Shown: positions 7,817 to 16,627, counted from the first letter of the stretch. The stretch: 64,000 nucleotides of DNA from Streptomyces sp. CB02056 (GCF_001905545.1 NZ_LIPD01000023.1:71204-135203); one strand, 5' to 3'. The notes: a model not told the origin generated them from the sequence alone. Translations and numbers: made by a program.

Positions 7817-8962
7817 TTAGGAGAACTCCATGGCACTGTTCTGGTCAGGCTGGCCGTCCGCTCCCGGAGCGCCCCGGAACTCCCAGGCGACCCTGTACAC
7901 GGACTTCGGCCCCGTCATCTCCGCTTCCCAGGAGGACAACGGCACCGGCCCGTCCCGGAAGAGGAAGGGGTCGAGCACCAGTTGCTGGCCGCCTTCGACG
8001 ACTACCGTGGCGGCTACGTGGTGCCGCCACCCATAGCTCGGGTGGATCGGTGTTTGGGTGGTACGCATTGCCCAGTGCTTGAACAGGTGGCGGTTGGCCA
8101 CCTCCGGATGAGAACCGGCAAGGGCCTGGCAGATGTCGTGGGCGCGCTTCTCGCATTCGTCCGCCTCAGGGCTCAGCTTGGTCACGCTGGGGAGCTCCTG
8201 GATGATCGGCCACAGGTCTTTTACGAAGTCGGCTGTGGGCGCCTCCTGGTTCTGGCTTCCCTGAAGCTCGGCCCGGAGGTTCGTCAGGGCGGCGAGCCAC
8301 TGGTCGTCCGCCGGGACCCTCGCGGTCATGAAGGCGGTTACGGCATCGACCGTGTTGACCGAGGTGATGGGCACCAGGTTCCGTAGCATGGAGTAGGCGG
8401 ACTGACGGTCACCCAGCTCCTCCACGGTCTCTCCTAGATCCTCTTCATCGCGGCTTCCGTTGTCGTAGTCCTCGAGCTTCTGCATGATGTCGGTCAATTC
8501 GTCGTCCAGTTGGTTCTTCGCCTCCGGACCCAGCCCGAGTGCGGGAGTGCTCGATCGCGACGACTGGCTGCTCTCGGACGAGGAGTCCACGTCGGCCGAC
8601 GGTTCCCCTTCGACTCGCTGCCTGTTGGACCGCCCGCCGATCTCGTCCTCGGCCTCTCGCTTCGTGCCGCGGCCTCCCGCCGGCATCATGCGCTGGATAG
8701 CGGCCCCCGGACCCGCGACCGTCGGAGCGAGTACCTTCGCACCCGTCTCGGGATCAGCAGCGTACCGCTGCCGCGCCAGCAGCCTCGTCACGGCGGCGTT
8801 GCCGATGGTGCGCTGCAGGGCCGGCACCGTGTTTGCGGCCAGCAGGCCTCCGGCCGGGGAAACGCGTGCCCCCCTCGCGGAGGCCTCGTCCACGGCCTTG
8901 CGCCTGTTCACCCGCGCCGGGTCCCCAGGCCTGCCCTGCGGCTGTTGCTCGTGTGCGTGCAC
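7817..8962 (-). CDS. Predicted protein-glutaminase (deamidase) toxin with DUF4157-type leader motif
   Basis: A 381-residue protein from GTG 8962 (AAGGGGAC upstream; the frame extends to 9025). Residues ~49-62 carry LQRTIGNAAVTRLL, a motif seen in actinobacterial DUF4157/eCIS-type cargo. A Ser/Glu-rich disordered stretch follows (~115-150). The C-terminal ~110 residues match the protein-glutaminase pattern: Cys270 in DECEKRAHDIC, His314/315 in GWRHHVAATV and Asp331 in VLDPFLF, the Cys-His-Asp triad of enzymes that deamidate glutamine side chains. No signal peptide and no obvious immunity gene next to it. Substrate and delivery are unknown. Confidence 0.75.
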   Translation of the reverse strand: MHAHEQQPQGRPGDPARVNRRKAVDEASARGARVSPAGGLLAANTVPALQRTIGNAAVTRLLARQRYAADPETGAKVLAPTVAGPGAAIQRMMPAGGRGTKREAEDEIGGRSNRQRVEGEPSADVDSSSESSQSSRSSTPALGLGPEAKNQLDDELTDIMQKLEDYDNGSRDEEDLGETVEELGDRQSAYSMLRNLVPITSVNTVDAVTAFMTARVPADDQWLAALTNLRAELQGSQNQEAPTADFVKDLWPIIQELPSVTKLSPEADECEKRAHDICQALAGSHPEVANRHLFKHWAMRTTQTPIHPSYGWRHHVAATVVVEGGQQLVLDPFLFRDGPVPLSSWEAEMTGPKSVYRVAWEFRGAPGADGQPDQNSAMEFS

Positions 8963-9189
8963 ATCCGTCCCCTTGTCGGTTCCGTTCCGTCCACGGCGCG
9001 CCGAAGTCACCGCCCGCCCGTACAAGTTCTACGACACCACCCCGCGGGCACGAAAGAGCCGTGGCTCGGACGACGGCGGTCACCTGGCACCCGGACCCGT
9101 CCCCCTCTCCGCTACTACCGCCCGAACCTCCGCCGCCGTCCATACCGACCCCCCTTGAGGGCCACCCGGCACACCAGGGCAGCGGTGGG

Positions 9190-9615
9190 CTACGTCGGGT
9201 GGGTGCATAGGTCCGCGTGGACGGTCTTGCCGAACGTCTCCAACGCCGCGCCCCAGCGCCCGCCGGTCAGGTGGTGGACCAGGGCCAGGCCGCGGCCTGA
9301 CTCGGCCTCAGGGCCCGCCTCGATCAGGCAGGGCAGGGTGCGGGAGCCGTCTCGGACACTGATCCGCACGCACCTGTCGGTGACACGCTCGACGGCGACC
9401 GCCATCCGGCGCCGGCAGCCGGTCTTCGCGGCGTTGCCGACCAGCTCGCTGACGATGAGTTCGGCGGCCTCTACCAGGTACTCCAGCTCCCAGAAGCGCA
9501 GCGTGGTGCGCACCAGGCGGCGGGCCACGGCGGCGGACTGCGGCTCGTAGGGCAGCAGCACCTTCGTGGCGCCGACGGCCGGGGGCTGCGCCGAGGTCTC
9601 GACGGGTGCGGTCAC
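9190..9615 (-). CDS. RsbW-like ATP-binding protein
   Basis: A 141-residue HATPase_c_2 protein. N box: ELIVSELVGNAAKTG. G2 position: ESGRGLALVHHLTGGRWG. I chose GTG 9615, which gives the usual family length. The frame extends to 9852, but that part is Arg-rich and unlike the family. Second anti-sigma-like kinase of the window; not adjacent to any obvious antagonist or sigma gene. Confidence 0.8.
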   Translation of the reverse strand: MTAPVETSAQPPAVGATKVLLPYEPQSAAVARRLVRTTLRFWELEYLVEAAELIVSELVGNAAKTGCRRRMAVAVERVTDRCVRISVRDGSRTLPCLIEAGPEAESGRGLALVHHLTGGRWGAALETFGKTVHADLCTHPT

Positions 9616-9877
9616 CGGGCACCTCGCGCCTGCCGGCACCGCCCAGGTGCGGCTGCGGCCGTGTCGGGTGGGCGGGTGATGGGGCGCGCGGCCACGGCGG
9701 TACTCCGCTCTCTCGTCGGCGGTGACGGCTGCGCCTATCTGACGGGGGGACAGGCGGGCGCGGCGGCCCCGGCTCGCTCGTCGGGTCCGGGTGCCCGGTT
9801 TGTCACGGCGGGCGACGACACGACGGTAGGAAGCAGCTGCGGGCGGGTTCAATGCGATTGCGGGTGATTGCGGGGAT

Positions 9878-10726
9878 TCACCCGAGGGTGTCGATCGCCG
9901 TGGTGATGAGGGTCCGGGCTGGTGCGCCGTGGACGGCCAGCTTCGCGAGGTCGGCGAAGGCGCGGTGGTAGTCGGCGAGTTCGCGGGGCTGGGTCACGGT
10001 GACCTCGGCGGTCAGCGTCTCCACGCAGGCCTGGTCGTTGTCGAAGAGGTAGAACGCCTCCAGCGGCCAGATCCGGCGCTGCGCGGTGAAGGGGATGATG
10101 CCTAGGGAGACCGACGGCAGCGGTATCACGGCCAGGAGGTGGCCGAGCTGGCCGGCCATCGTCTCGGCGTCGCCGATCCGGTAGCGCAGCACCGTCTCCT
10201 CGATGAGGATGACGAAGCGGTGGCGGCCGTCGTGGAGTAGCCGGCCGCGTTCGGTGCGGGCGGCGACCGCGTCGGCGACGTCGTCGGGGGTGCCCTGGAA
10301 CTCGGTGATCGAGCGCATCAGGGCGGTGGCGTAGGCGGCGGTCTGGAGGAAGCCGGGGACGACGTTGGAGACGTAGGCCCGGCAGACCGCGGTCCGGTGG
10401 TGGAGGGTCAGCGACTCCTGCTGCACCTGGCGCATGCCGATGCGGTGCACGCGGCGCCACTCCAGGTACATCAGCTCCACCGCGCGCAGTGAGGCGATCA
10501 GGTCGCCGGCCTGGTCGCCGGCGTCGCACGCGGTGCACCAGGTACGCAGGTCGGTCTCGGACGGTGCCGACTTCCCGCCGAGGATCCGGGAGGTCTTGGA
10601 GGGGTGCCAGCCGCACCGGGCGGACAGTTCCTTGCCGTCGATCCCGGCGTCCAGCATCAGCTCGCGCAGCCGGGCGGCGAGCGCTGCTCGGGCGGCCTGG
10701 GCGCTGGACGAGGGCGAGGCGGGCAT
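9878..10726 (-). CDS. HTH protein with DUF5753 domain
   Basis: A 282-residue member of the abundant Streptomyces XRE-HTH/DUF5753 family (WhiJ-like). N-terminal HTH at ~15-60 (LRELMLDAGIDGKELSARCGWHPSKTSRILGGK). The DUF5753 part includes VVPGFLQTAAYATALM, then ARTERGRLLHDGRHRFVILIEETVLRYRIGD. It follows a DUF6879 gene by 24 bases, the pairing usually seen. These regulators act with a small partner encoded next to them; the target is unknown. Confidence 0.9.
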   Translation of the reverse strand: MPASPSSSAQAARAALAARLRELMLDAGIDGKELSARCGWHPSKTSRILGGKSAPSETDLRTWCTACDAGDQAGDLIASLRAVELMYLEWRRVHRIGMRQVQQESLTLHHRTAVCRAYVSNVVPGFLQTAAYATALMRSITEFQGTPDDVADAVAARTERGRLLHDGRHRFVILIEETVLRYRIGDAETMAGQLGHLLAVIPLPSVSLGIIPFTAQRRIWPLEAFYLFDNDQACVETLTAEVTVTQPRELADYHRAFADLAKLAVHGAPARTLITTAIDTLG

Positions 10727-10750
10727 GGGCTGTCTGCTCGGCGTACGGGC

Positions 10751-11281
10751 TCAGACGGTGTACTGCTCGTGCGGGACGGCCCGCTCCCAGACCGTCTCGA
10801 AGGCTTCGGCGCACAGCTTGGCCACGGCCGGGTCGTCGCTGACGGTGTCCTCCGGGTCCGCCCAGTCGCCCGAGCCGGTGAAGTGGTTGAACATCACGAC
10901 CTTGCCGTCGAACAGCCAGAAGTCGGCACCGGGCAGCGCGATGGTGGAAGCGTGCATCCTGGGCAGCCAGCGGACCTGTTCGCCGGCCGCGACGTTGGTG
11001 AAGGTCATCGAGTGCAGGTAGCGGGTGTACTCGCTGACCGGCTCGGAGACGATCCGGGCCCGGCGCACCACCACGCCGCGGGCAACGGTGGTGGCGATCG
11101 TGTCCAGCCACGGCCGCCACCACGAGGCCCGGTCCGTGGGGTCGAGGCGGTGCCCGGCCCTCCACTGTTCGATTCGCTCGGTCTCGTCGGCGACCGCGTA
11201 GGTGTCGCGCATCTCCAGGTGGACCGCCGAGTGCCGGGCGCCGGCCAGCAGGTCAGAGAAGCCCGTCGCGCTCTGCGTCAT
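10751..11281 (-). CDS. DUF6879 family protein
   Basis: A 176-residue protein with the DUF6879 hallmarks: SAVHLEMRDTYAV near the N-terminus, the RGVVVRRARIVSEPVSEYTRYLH strand pair, RWLPR and DFWLFDGKVVMFNHF near the C-terminus. It sits between a small upstream gene (29-base overlap) and the DUF5753 regulator, a stock Streptomyces arrangement. Function unknown; probably a regulatory partner. Confidence 0.9.
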   Translation of the reverse strand: MTQSATGFSDLLAGARHSAVHLEMRDTYAVADETERIEQWRAGHRLDPTDRASWWRPWLDTIATTVARGVVVRRARIVSEPVSEYTRYLHSMTFTNVAAGEQVRWLPRMHASTIALPGADFWLFDGKVVMFNHFTGSGDWADPEDTVSDDPAVAKLCAEAFETVWERAVPHEQYTV

Positions 11282-11549
11282 CGCATGCCTTTCGCAGGAT
11301 CGGGATCATCCGGGTGGGAATCCACACCACGGTTTCGTGTTCAGGGATGCCGGCCTCGTGGCCCGGTGCCCAGCTCCGCTCGCCGACCTCGGTCTCCAGG
11401 TCCTCCTCAGCCTTCACTGCCTGGAACACGAGCCTGCGTTTGGCGCGGTCCAGCCACACCGTGGGCGAGCCCTTGTCCCCCGTCTCGGGGTCGATCCCGA
11501 TGAAATCTAGCCCCACGACACCCTCCGGTACCAAGCCGGTTGCGGTCAC
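11253..11549 (-). CDS. Small protein of the DUF6879-DUF5753 operon
   Basis: A 98-residue acidic protein starting at GTG 11549. Mixed strands (VGLDFIGIDPETGDKGSPTVWLD, RLVFQAVKA) then a helix (MIPILRKACDDAERDGLL). Its last 29 bases overlap the DUF6879 gene. Such a small first gene is usual in this operon type. Confidence 0.75.
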   Translation of the reverse strand: MTATGLVPEGVVGLDFIGIDPETGDKGSPTVWLDRAKRRLVFQAVKAEEDLETEVGERSWAPGHEAGIPEHETVVWIPTRMIPILRKACDDAERDGLL

Positions 11550-11667
11550 TTGCGAGCCACCGTTCCGCAGGGCCGACAGGCCGTCAAGAGCGCGCGGGCG
11601 CGGACGGGCGGCACGCGCCGGCCGGGGCGGGCCCGAGAGGAGCTGCCTCCTCGGGCCCGGTGCCCGG

Positions 11668-12027
11668 TCAGGCTGTGCGGATCTTCCCGTCGGCGATCAG
11701 GCCGCCGATGTAGCCGGGCCAGTCCCGCTCCAGGGTCTGCTGCATGAACGCGCGGGCCTTCTCCCGGACCTCGGGGGTGACCTGCTCGACCGTGCCGTCG
11801 CCGAAGTACAGCTTCATCCCCTCACGAGTCGCGTCGGCCAGGATCGCGTGGTGGTACTGGCTGAGGGCCCGAGCTTCCTGCTCACCCACGTCGACCCCAT
11901 CATCGACTAGCTGTTCCCGGCAGGATCCCAGAACCTCAGGCGCTCGGTGTCGTTTGGCGTGGAGGCGGTGGGCGGGCCGGCCGGGCAGCAGAGGGACGAG
12001 GCGGCCTTCCGGCGTTAGCCGGAGCAT
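11668..12027 (-). CDS. Hypothetical protein, start uncertain
   Basis: A 119-residue frame from ATG 12027. The last ~80 residues look real (EQEARALSQYHHAILADATREGMKLYFGDG, then an amphipathic helix and WPGYIGGLIADGK). The open frame continues upstream of 12027 without a start codon for ~25 plausible codons (RSRLYSQARLIEQQIVRLAL), so the gene may have lost its true 5' end. Not recognised. Confidence 0.5.
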   Translation of the reverse strand: MLRLTPEGRLVPLLPGRPAHRLHAKRHRAPEVLGSCREQLVDDGVDVGEQEARALSQYHHAILADATREGMKLYFGDGTVEQVTPEVREKARAFMQQTLERDWPGYIGGLIADGKIRTA

Positions 12028-12180
12028 GGAGTGGAGCGCCAGCCGTACGATCTGCTGCTCGATCAGGCGGGCCTGGCTGTATAGGCGAGACCTGGCAGCG
12101 TATGTCGGCGGGTTTCAGCGCCAGTCGGAGCCCGGAGCCGGTGAAATGTCAGCGCGAAGTAGCAGCAGCGCGCGTCGGCC

Positions 12181-12747
12181 TCAGGTGTGAACGGCGCGGA
12201 CGTGGTCGGCTGACAGGTGAAGTTCGTACGGCAGGCAGCAGTCGGAGCAAAGGGTCGCCACAAGGCTTCCACAGGCGCACCGCTGGTTCATGCCGCCGTT
12301 CGGGGTCGCTCCGCAGCAGGCGGCGGACGCGTGCCGCAATTCGAGGCCGCGGGCGTCGTCCGGGTTGATGACGAAGTTGCCTCGGGGGCCCTTCGACACC
12401 AGCGGCTTGCCGTCCGCGTTGTAGTGGACGCCGTGGCGCGGCATTACCGGGCCGGGCACGTCGGCGACGACCAGGGGCGCGCCGTACGGCTCGGTCTCGA
12501 CCGCATAGTGGCCTGACGGCACGGTCGCCGGCGATGGACCGGGTTCGTCGGCGTCCCACCACGCGTAAATCGGTGCCTCGGGAACCGCCGGCAGCCGTGT
12601 GAGCGGCCCCGTCAGTGGGACACCACACGTCGCGCAGACGAATACCACCGCTTCGGCCTTGGCGCTCGCGTCGGTGACATCGGCAGGCGCGGTGTGCCCG
12701 CGGTTCTCCTCGCCGTCGACCTGCCCCTGGTCTCGCTGTTCGTGCAT
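12181..12747 (-). CDS. Cysteine-rich hypothetical protein
   Basis: About 188 residues from ATG 12747 (an in-frame alternative start lies at 12771). It has CATC in the first third, and at the end a Cys cluster (ASAACCGATPNGGMNQRCACGSLVATLCSDCCLPYELHL) suggesting one or two zinc sites. The middle is strand-rich. It resembles unnamed Streptomyces plasmid proteins; function unknown. Confidence 0.7.
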   Translation of the reverse strand: MHEQRDQGQVDGEENRGHTAPADVTDASAKAEAVVFVCATCGVPLTGPLTRLPAVPEAPIYAWWDADEPGPSPATVPSGHYAVETEPYGAPLVVADVPGPVMPRHGVHYNADGKPLVSKGPRGNFVINPDDARGLELRHASAACCGATPNGGMNQRCACGSLVATLCSDCCLPYELHLSADHVRAVHT

Positions 12748-12982
12748 GAGCTGACCGTACGCGGCACGCACCCGGACGCGGCGTCCACCCCCGCGCGGGC
12801 AGTATCCGACAACCGTCCAGAGTCAAGCATCCAGGTGCTGCTGAAACTCGGCGACACCGTCTTCGCACGTAGCGGGGCACTCTCGGTGCGCGCCTACAAA
12901 GCCACGGGCCAGTTTCGGACGGCTCACGTCCGGTGGTCCCGGCCTGGTGTCCTTCCCTGTCTGCTGTGCAGGCGACGTACCG

Positions 12983-13450
12983 TCAGCGCTCGTCCGGCTC
13001 GACCAGGCTCCAGCCGCTGACCACCGCGAGCGGCCCGCGCCAGGCCGGCAGCCTCCGGGCAGCGCGGCCGGAGCGGACGGTGACGTCCTTCAGGTGCAGG
13101 AACCGCAGGTCGGGCGCCCGACGGCGACGCCCGTCCTCGGCAGCTTGGTCCAGGCGCCCGATCACCTCCCGCACGACCTTCCGCATCCCGTAGTAGTCGG
13201 CGTCCGCGACCTGGCGGAAGTAGAGGTCCTCCCAGGCCGCGGCCGGGATCACGGTCCCCGTGACGAGCGCCCCGTCCACCGCCAGCGTCACGACGACGGC
13301 ATGCTGGTCTCCCTTTCCCTGTGGGTCCGGATCGGGCTGCGCCCCGACGGGGGGCGCTGCCGGACCGCTGGCGATCTGTCCGCGGTGGGGCGGGATGTCG
13401 GAAGTGCGTGCGGCGCCCGGCTGGAGCCGGACGCCGCACGCACTGATCAA
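12983..13450 (-). CDS. Possible GvpU-like protein
   Basis: A 155-codon frame ending 4 bases before the parB stop region on the downstream side. The core VVVTLAVDGALVTGTVIPAAAWEDLYF, then FLHLKDVTV and WRGPLAVVSGWSLV, follows the order of strands seen in the gas-vesicle accessory family GvpU (LVTG..., IHL, WRG...VSG). The first ~45 residues are weak and the start (TTG 13450) is doubtful. No other gas-vesicle genes are present, so the role is probably different. Confidence 0.5.
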   Translation of the reverse strand: MISACGVRLQPGAARTSDIPPHRGQIASGPAAPPVGAQPDPDPQGKGDQHAVVVTLAVDGALVTGTVIPAAAWEDLYFRQVADADYYGMRKVVREVIGRLDQAAEDGRRRRAPDLRFLHLKDVTVRSGRAARRLPAWRGPLAVVSGWSLVEPDER

Positions 13451-13454
13451 GTGA

Positions 13455-14585
13455 TCATCGAGCCTGGGGCTCGGCCTCGCTTTTCAGGAGCTCAAGCAGC
13501 TCAGCCGCCACCAGAACGGCCTGGCGATGGTCCAGCGCGTCAAAAAGCAACTGCGCGGACGCCCGGGGGTCGGACGGGACCAGGCGGACCGTGACCGCCG
13601 AGGCATCGTGGGTGTGAGCGTCACGCTGGTCCGGCAGGCCCGAGACGTAAACGCCGTTTACACCCGAGGTCCCTTCCGGCGAACGATCCGTAGAGGGCTG
13701 GGCCGTCGCTGGCGTGTAAACGCCGTTTACACCGACCTCGGCGCCGTTGTCCCCGCTGGTAGGTGTCGAGGCGCGGTCCGCCTTCTCTTCTGCCGGACGG
13801 TCCGCTCGCTTGCCGGCTCGGGCTGTCTTCGCTGCCAACTTGTCGGCTGCCGTCTTCTTCGCGGACTCGGCCCGCTCGAGCTGCTCCGCCGGGGTGATCT
13901 TCCCTGACCGTGCCTCAGCTCCGATCCTGCGCGCATCCTCGATGGCCAGTTCCCCGGCCCCCGCCTGTTCCTGAAGCTCGGGGGACAGGTGCAGCAGCGC
14001 CAGCCGCTGTCCCACCCACGCACGGGACTTGCCCAGCGCCCGCGCCACTGCGGCCTGGTTACCGTCGTAGACCGAGTCCAGCAGTTGCTCGATCGCCTGG
14101 GCCTCTTCGAACGGCGACACGTCCTCGCGGTGGGCGTTGGCGATCAGAGCCGCCTCGACCATGTCCGAAGCGCGGGAGACCAGGTCGTCATTGAGGTCGA
14201 CACGCAGGGTCTTGAGTCCCGCTTGCTGCGCGGCCTTCAGGCGTCGGTTCCCGTCGAGCGCGACGAAGTCCGCCTCACCGATCGCCTCCGCCTGATCCGG
14301 ATGTGCGTCAAGGAAGGCACCGCGGCTCACCACGGTGACCGGAACGATCTGCCGCCGGGTCAGGCTCTCGGCGAGCTCGTCGATCGACTCGCTGTCGATG
14401 GTCTTACGCGGGTTGAGCGGGTTAAACACGATCGAGGACACCGGCGCCGACGAAGCACGTCGCACCCGACCCGTCGCGTCCAGTGCCTCGCTGCGTGCCC
14501 GCACCTCGTCCCCGCGGACCGCGCCGCCCTGCGCCAGCGACCCGAACGACCCTCCGCCGGCCTGCAGCTTCTTGGCGATGCTCAT
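13455..14585 (-). CDS. parB: ParB-type partition protein
   Basis: A 376-residue ParB/Spo0J-like DNA-binding and CTPase-family protein for plasmid partition. ATG 14585 has GGAGG upstream and overlaps the parA stop (ATGA). The ParB box NPLNPRKTIDSESIDELAESL is near residue 50. The site-reading HTH is QAAVARALGKSRAWVGQRLALLHLSPELQ. The tail is Lys/Ala-rich, then low-complexity. Unusually, this tail has the sequence VNGVY twice, because two GTAAACGCCGTTTAC palindromes lie in its coding DNA. The final helix (AQLLFDALDHRQAVLVAAELLELL) is a likely dimerisation segment. Confidence 0.95.
   Translation of the reverse strand: MSIAKKLQAGGGSFGSLAQGGAVRGDEVRARSEALDATGRVRRASSAPVSSIVFNPLNPRKTIDSESIDELAESLTRRQIVPVTVVSRGAFLDAHPDQAEAIGEADFVALDGNRRLKAAQQAGLKTLRVDLNDDLVSRASDMVEAALIANAHREDVSPFEEAQAIEQLLDSVYDGNQAAVARALGKSRAWVGQRLALLHLSPELQEQAGAGELAIEDARRIGAEARSGKITPAEQLERAESAKKTAADKLAAKTARAGKRADRPAEEKADRASTPTSGDNGAEVGVNGVYTPATAQPSTDRSPEGTSGVNGVYVSGLPDQRDAHTHDASAVTVRLVPSDPRASAQLLFDALDHRQAVLVAAELLELLKSEAEPQAR
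13647..13661. promoter_or_regulatory. parS-like palindrome inside parB, copy 1
   Basis: Perfect 15-bp palindrome GTAAACGCCGTTTAC inside the parB linker; read leftward it encodes the second VNGVY. Identical to the copies at 13714 and 15863. Confidence 0.7.
13714..13732. promoter_or_regulatory. parS-like palindrome inside parB, copy 2
   Basis: Perfect 19-bp palindrome GTGTAAACGCCGTTTACAC within parB, the longest of three copies. It encodes the first VNGVY segment. Confidence 0.7.
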
Positions 14586-15784
14586 GCGAGCCTCCGTCGG
14601 ATCTCTCGCATGCGCTGCGCCTGGATGGATGTGGGTGCGTACATGAGCAGCGGCTGCTTGACGTGGACGGCCTCGCGCTGCTCCTTGAGGTCGGGGACGA
14701 TGGCGACGACGGGCGGGGTGCCCAGCGATTCCCACTCGGAGAGGGAGTGGGTGGCGACGTAGCCCTTGCGCTTGTCGAACTTGTTGACGACGAGTCCGAG
14801 GCGGTCGATGTCGACCTCGTAGTCGAGGCTGACGGTGCGGATCTGGCTGTCGAGCATGGCGTAGGCGTCCGCGGAGGAGTCCTCCGCTTCCACCGGGACG
14901 AGCACGCCGGAGGCTCCGGCCGCTTCGTTCTTACGGCGGTGCCCGTAGTAGAGGCCGGCGTCCATCGCCAGGCCGAGGTTCGGCGGAGCATCGATCACGA
15001 TGACGTCGAAGTGCTCCTCGAGCGGGGCGAGGGCTCGCTGGAGGCTGGTCTCGCGGGGTCCGCGGACGGACCCGAGCCGGGAGTCGAGCAGGAACGCATC
15101 GAAGCTCGAGGGGAGGAGGCTGAGTCGTCCTTCGAAGTGGTCCGACTCGATCTCCACGACCTGGTCGAGGAGCGCACCGGCGACGCGGTCCCGGTCAACC
15201 ATGTGGGTCACCAGGCTCTCCTCGCCCGGCGGGATCTGCTTGACGCCGAGCTGGGAGGTGAGGTGGCCCTGCGGGTCGTAGTCGACGAGCAGGGTGCGCA
15301 GCCCGGGCAGGGCGGGCAGCTTCGAGGCCCCGGTGGTGGCGGGGAGGCCCAGCGCTATGGCCTGGCCGGTCCCGGCGGCGATGGTGGTCTTGCCGACGCC
15401 GCCCTTCTGGTTGCAGACGACGAGGCGTCGCGTGTAGCGGGGGATCGTCAGCTCGGCCAGGGAGACGTTGTGGGAGTCGATCCATGCCCGGACCGCCTGG
15501 GCGAAGCCCTGGACATAGGACGTGCCGTCTCGGTTGTCGCAGTCGTTCTTGAATGCCTCGTACAGGCCGGCGGGGAGGTGCGTGTTCCAGCTCTCGGCCC
15601 CGGAGGTGTCGATGGTCGGGTTGCTGTCGGCGGGTCGGGCGCGCCACTGCTCGACGGCCTGGGTGACGGCGACCTGCATGTCGATGCCGAGCTGCGCCGC
15701 GCGGGTCTTGAGTTCCTGGCGGAGGGCGGCAGGGAGCTTGGACGCAACCTTTTCCCGCTCGCCTCCGGGTTTTTGAGAGGTCAT
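14582..15784 (-). CDS. parA: ParA-type partition ATPase with N-terminal DNA-binding domain
   Basis: A 400-residue Walker-type partition ATPase. Deviant Walker A NQKGGVGKTT lies at ~125-134, the second motif is VDYDPQGHLTSQLG and the Walker B region is FDVIVIDAPPNLG. Residues 1-110 form an extra domain with two helical segments (KLPAALRQELKTRAAQLGIDMQVAVTQAV; LPAGLYEAFKND), reminiscent of RHH-type or other DNA-binding extensions that let large ParA proteins repress their own operon. parA precedes parB with a 4-base overlap. A palindrome 79 bases upstream is the likely operator or centromere. Confidence 0.95.
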   Translation of the reverse strand: MTSQKPGGEREKVASKLPAALRQELKTRAAQLGIDMQVAVTQAVEQWRARPADSNPTIDTSGAESWNTHLPAGLYEAFKNDCDNRDGTSYVQGFAQAVRAWIDSHNVSLAELTIPRYTRRLVVCNQKGGVGKTTIAAGTGQAIALGLPATTGASKLPALPGLRTLLVDYDPQGHLTSQLGVKQIPPGEESLVTHMVDRDRVAGALLDQVVEIESDHFEGRLSLLPSSFDAFLLDSRLGSVRGPRETSLQRALAPLEEHFDVIVIDAPPNLGLAMDAGLYYGHRRKNEAAGASGVLVPVEAEDSSADAYAMLDSQIRTVSLDYEVDIDRLGLVVNKFDKRKGYVATHSLSEWESLGTPPVVAIVPDLKEQREAVHVKQPLLMYAPTSIQAQRMREIRRRLA

Positions 15785-16192
15785 GACGTCACCTTAGTGG
15801 CGTGTGCCTGATTCGGGCACATCCGGCACGCCGGTGCCGTCAGGCTCGTGGCCCGCTGCGGAGTAAACGCCGTTTACACCGACGGCTCCAGCCACGCCGG
15901 GTAAGCCGACCCGAGGTCATCAGCGCCGCCCAGCCGCATCTCTGAGGGAGCCCCGAACGCGAGAGGGGCCGCCCAGTGCGCTTGGCCTCGTCATGGAGGA
16001 GGACTGCTCCTCCACCTTCCTTCGATCGCCTGGGCCGCGGGAACTCAACGGTCTTCACGCTGGGGATCCCTCTGCTGTGCGTGGCGGGCAGTCCAGTCGT
16101 AGCTTCTCGTTCCCCGTTCTGTTGACCGCCTCAGTTCGCAATGGAGATGCTTCGATCAGGGTTAACCGAGCTGAGGCCTGACGGGGAGCGAC
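15785..16192. other. Intergenic region between parA and a divergent gene
   Basis: About 400 bases. It holds one parS-like palindrome (15863) and presumably the parAB promoter. The short leftward frame 15840-16058 reads as Arg-rich noise. No iterons or hairpins stood out. Confidence 0.5.
15863..15877. promoter_or_regulatory. parS-like palindrome upstream of parA, copy 3
   Basis: GTAAACGCCGTTTAC, identical to the copies inside parB, 79 bases before the parA start. It could be operator and centromere at once. Confidence 0.7.
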
Positions 16193-16627
16193 GTGGCGAA
16201 CATTGAGGTGCCAGGACCTGAGGCGGATTGGGAGACCGCTCCGGAGTACCACGGCGGAAAGCGCAATCCCGCGTTTCAGGAGAGCACGTGGGAGGTCGCA
16301 ACTGGCGCGTACCGCGTCGTCGCCGGCCTGCAGCCTCGCCTGGAGCCACTCGCGGCACGTTTGCGGCTGACCGTGGAACGGACCTGGGAGGACCTCGGCT
16401 ACGTCCATGTGGCCATGTTTCGCATCGACCGGCTCCATTTCGCGCTGAGCCAGTTCGAGGGCGGGAGTCCCCTCTACACGGCGGTCTGGCTGGATCGCTC
16501 GACGATCGACATCGAGGCGGCCCTCGATGTCTTGCTCCGCGTTCTCGGCATCGGCCGTGAGGCGCTGGCGTTCGTCGGCACCAGCGACACCGGTTTCCAG
16601 AACCTCAACGGCTGGACCAGTCAGTAG
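16193..16627 (+). CDS. Hypothetical protein
   Basis: A 144-residue protein from GTG 16193. A Trp-containing N-terminus (EADWETAPEYHGGKRNPAFQESTWEVATGAYRVV) is followed by helices and a strand pair (LHFALSQFEGGSPLYTAVWLD), ending in ALAFVGTSDTGFQNLNGW. Soluble; not recognised. A strong terminator follows. Confidence 0.7.
   Translation: MANIEVPGPEADWETAPEYHGGKRNPAFQESTWEVATGAYRVVAGLQPRLEPLAARLRLTVERTWEDLGYVHVAMFRIDRLHFALSQFEGGSPLYTAVWLDRSTIDIEAALDVLLRVLGIGREALAFVGTSDTGFQNLNGWTSQ

Noticed and set aside
15840..16058. 72-codon leftward frame upstream of parA
   Set aside because: Arg-rich, no ribosome site, and crosses the parS-like palindrome.
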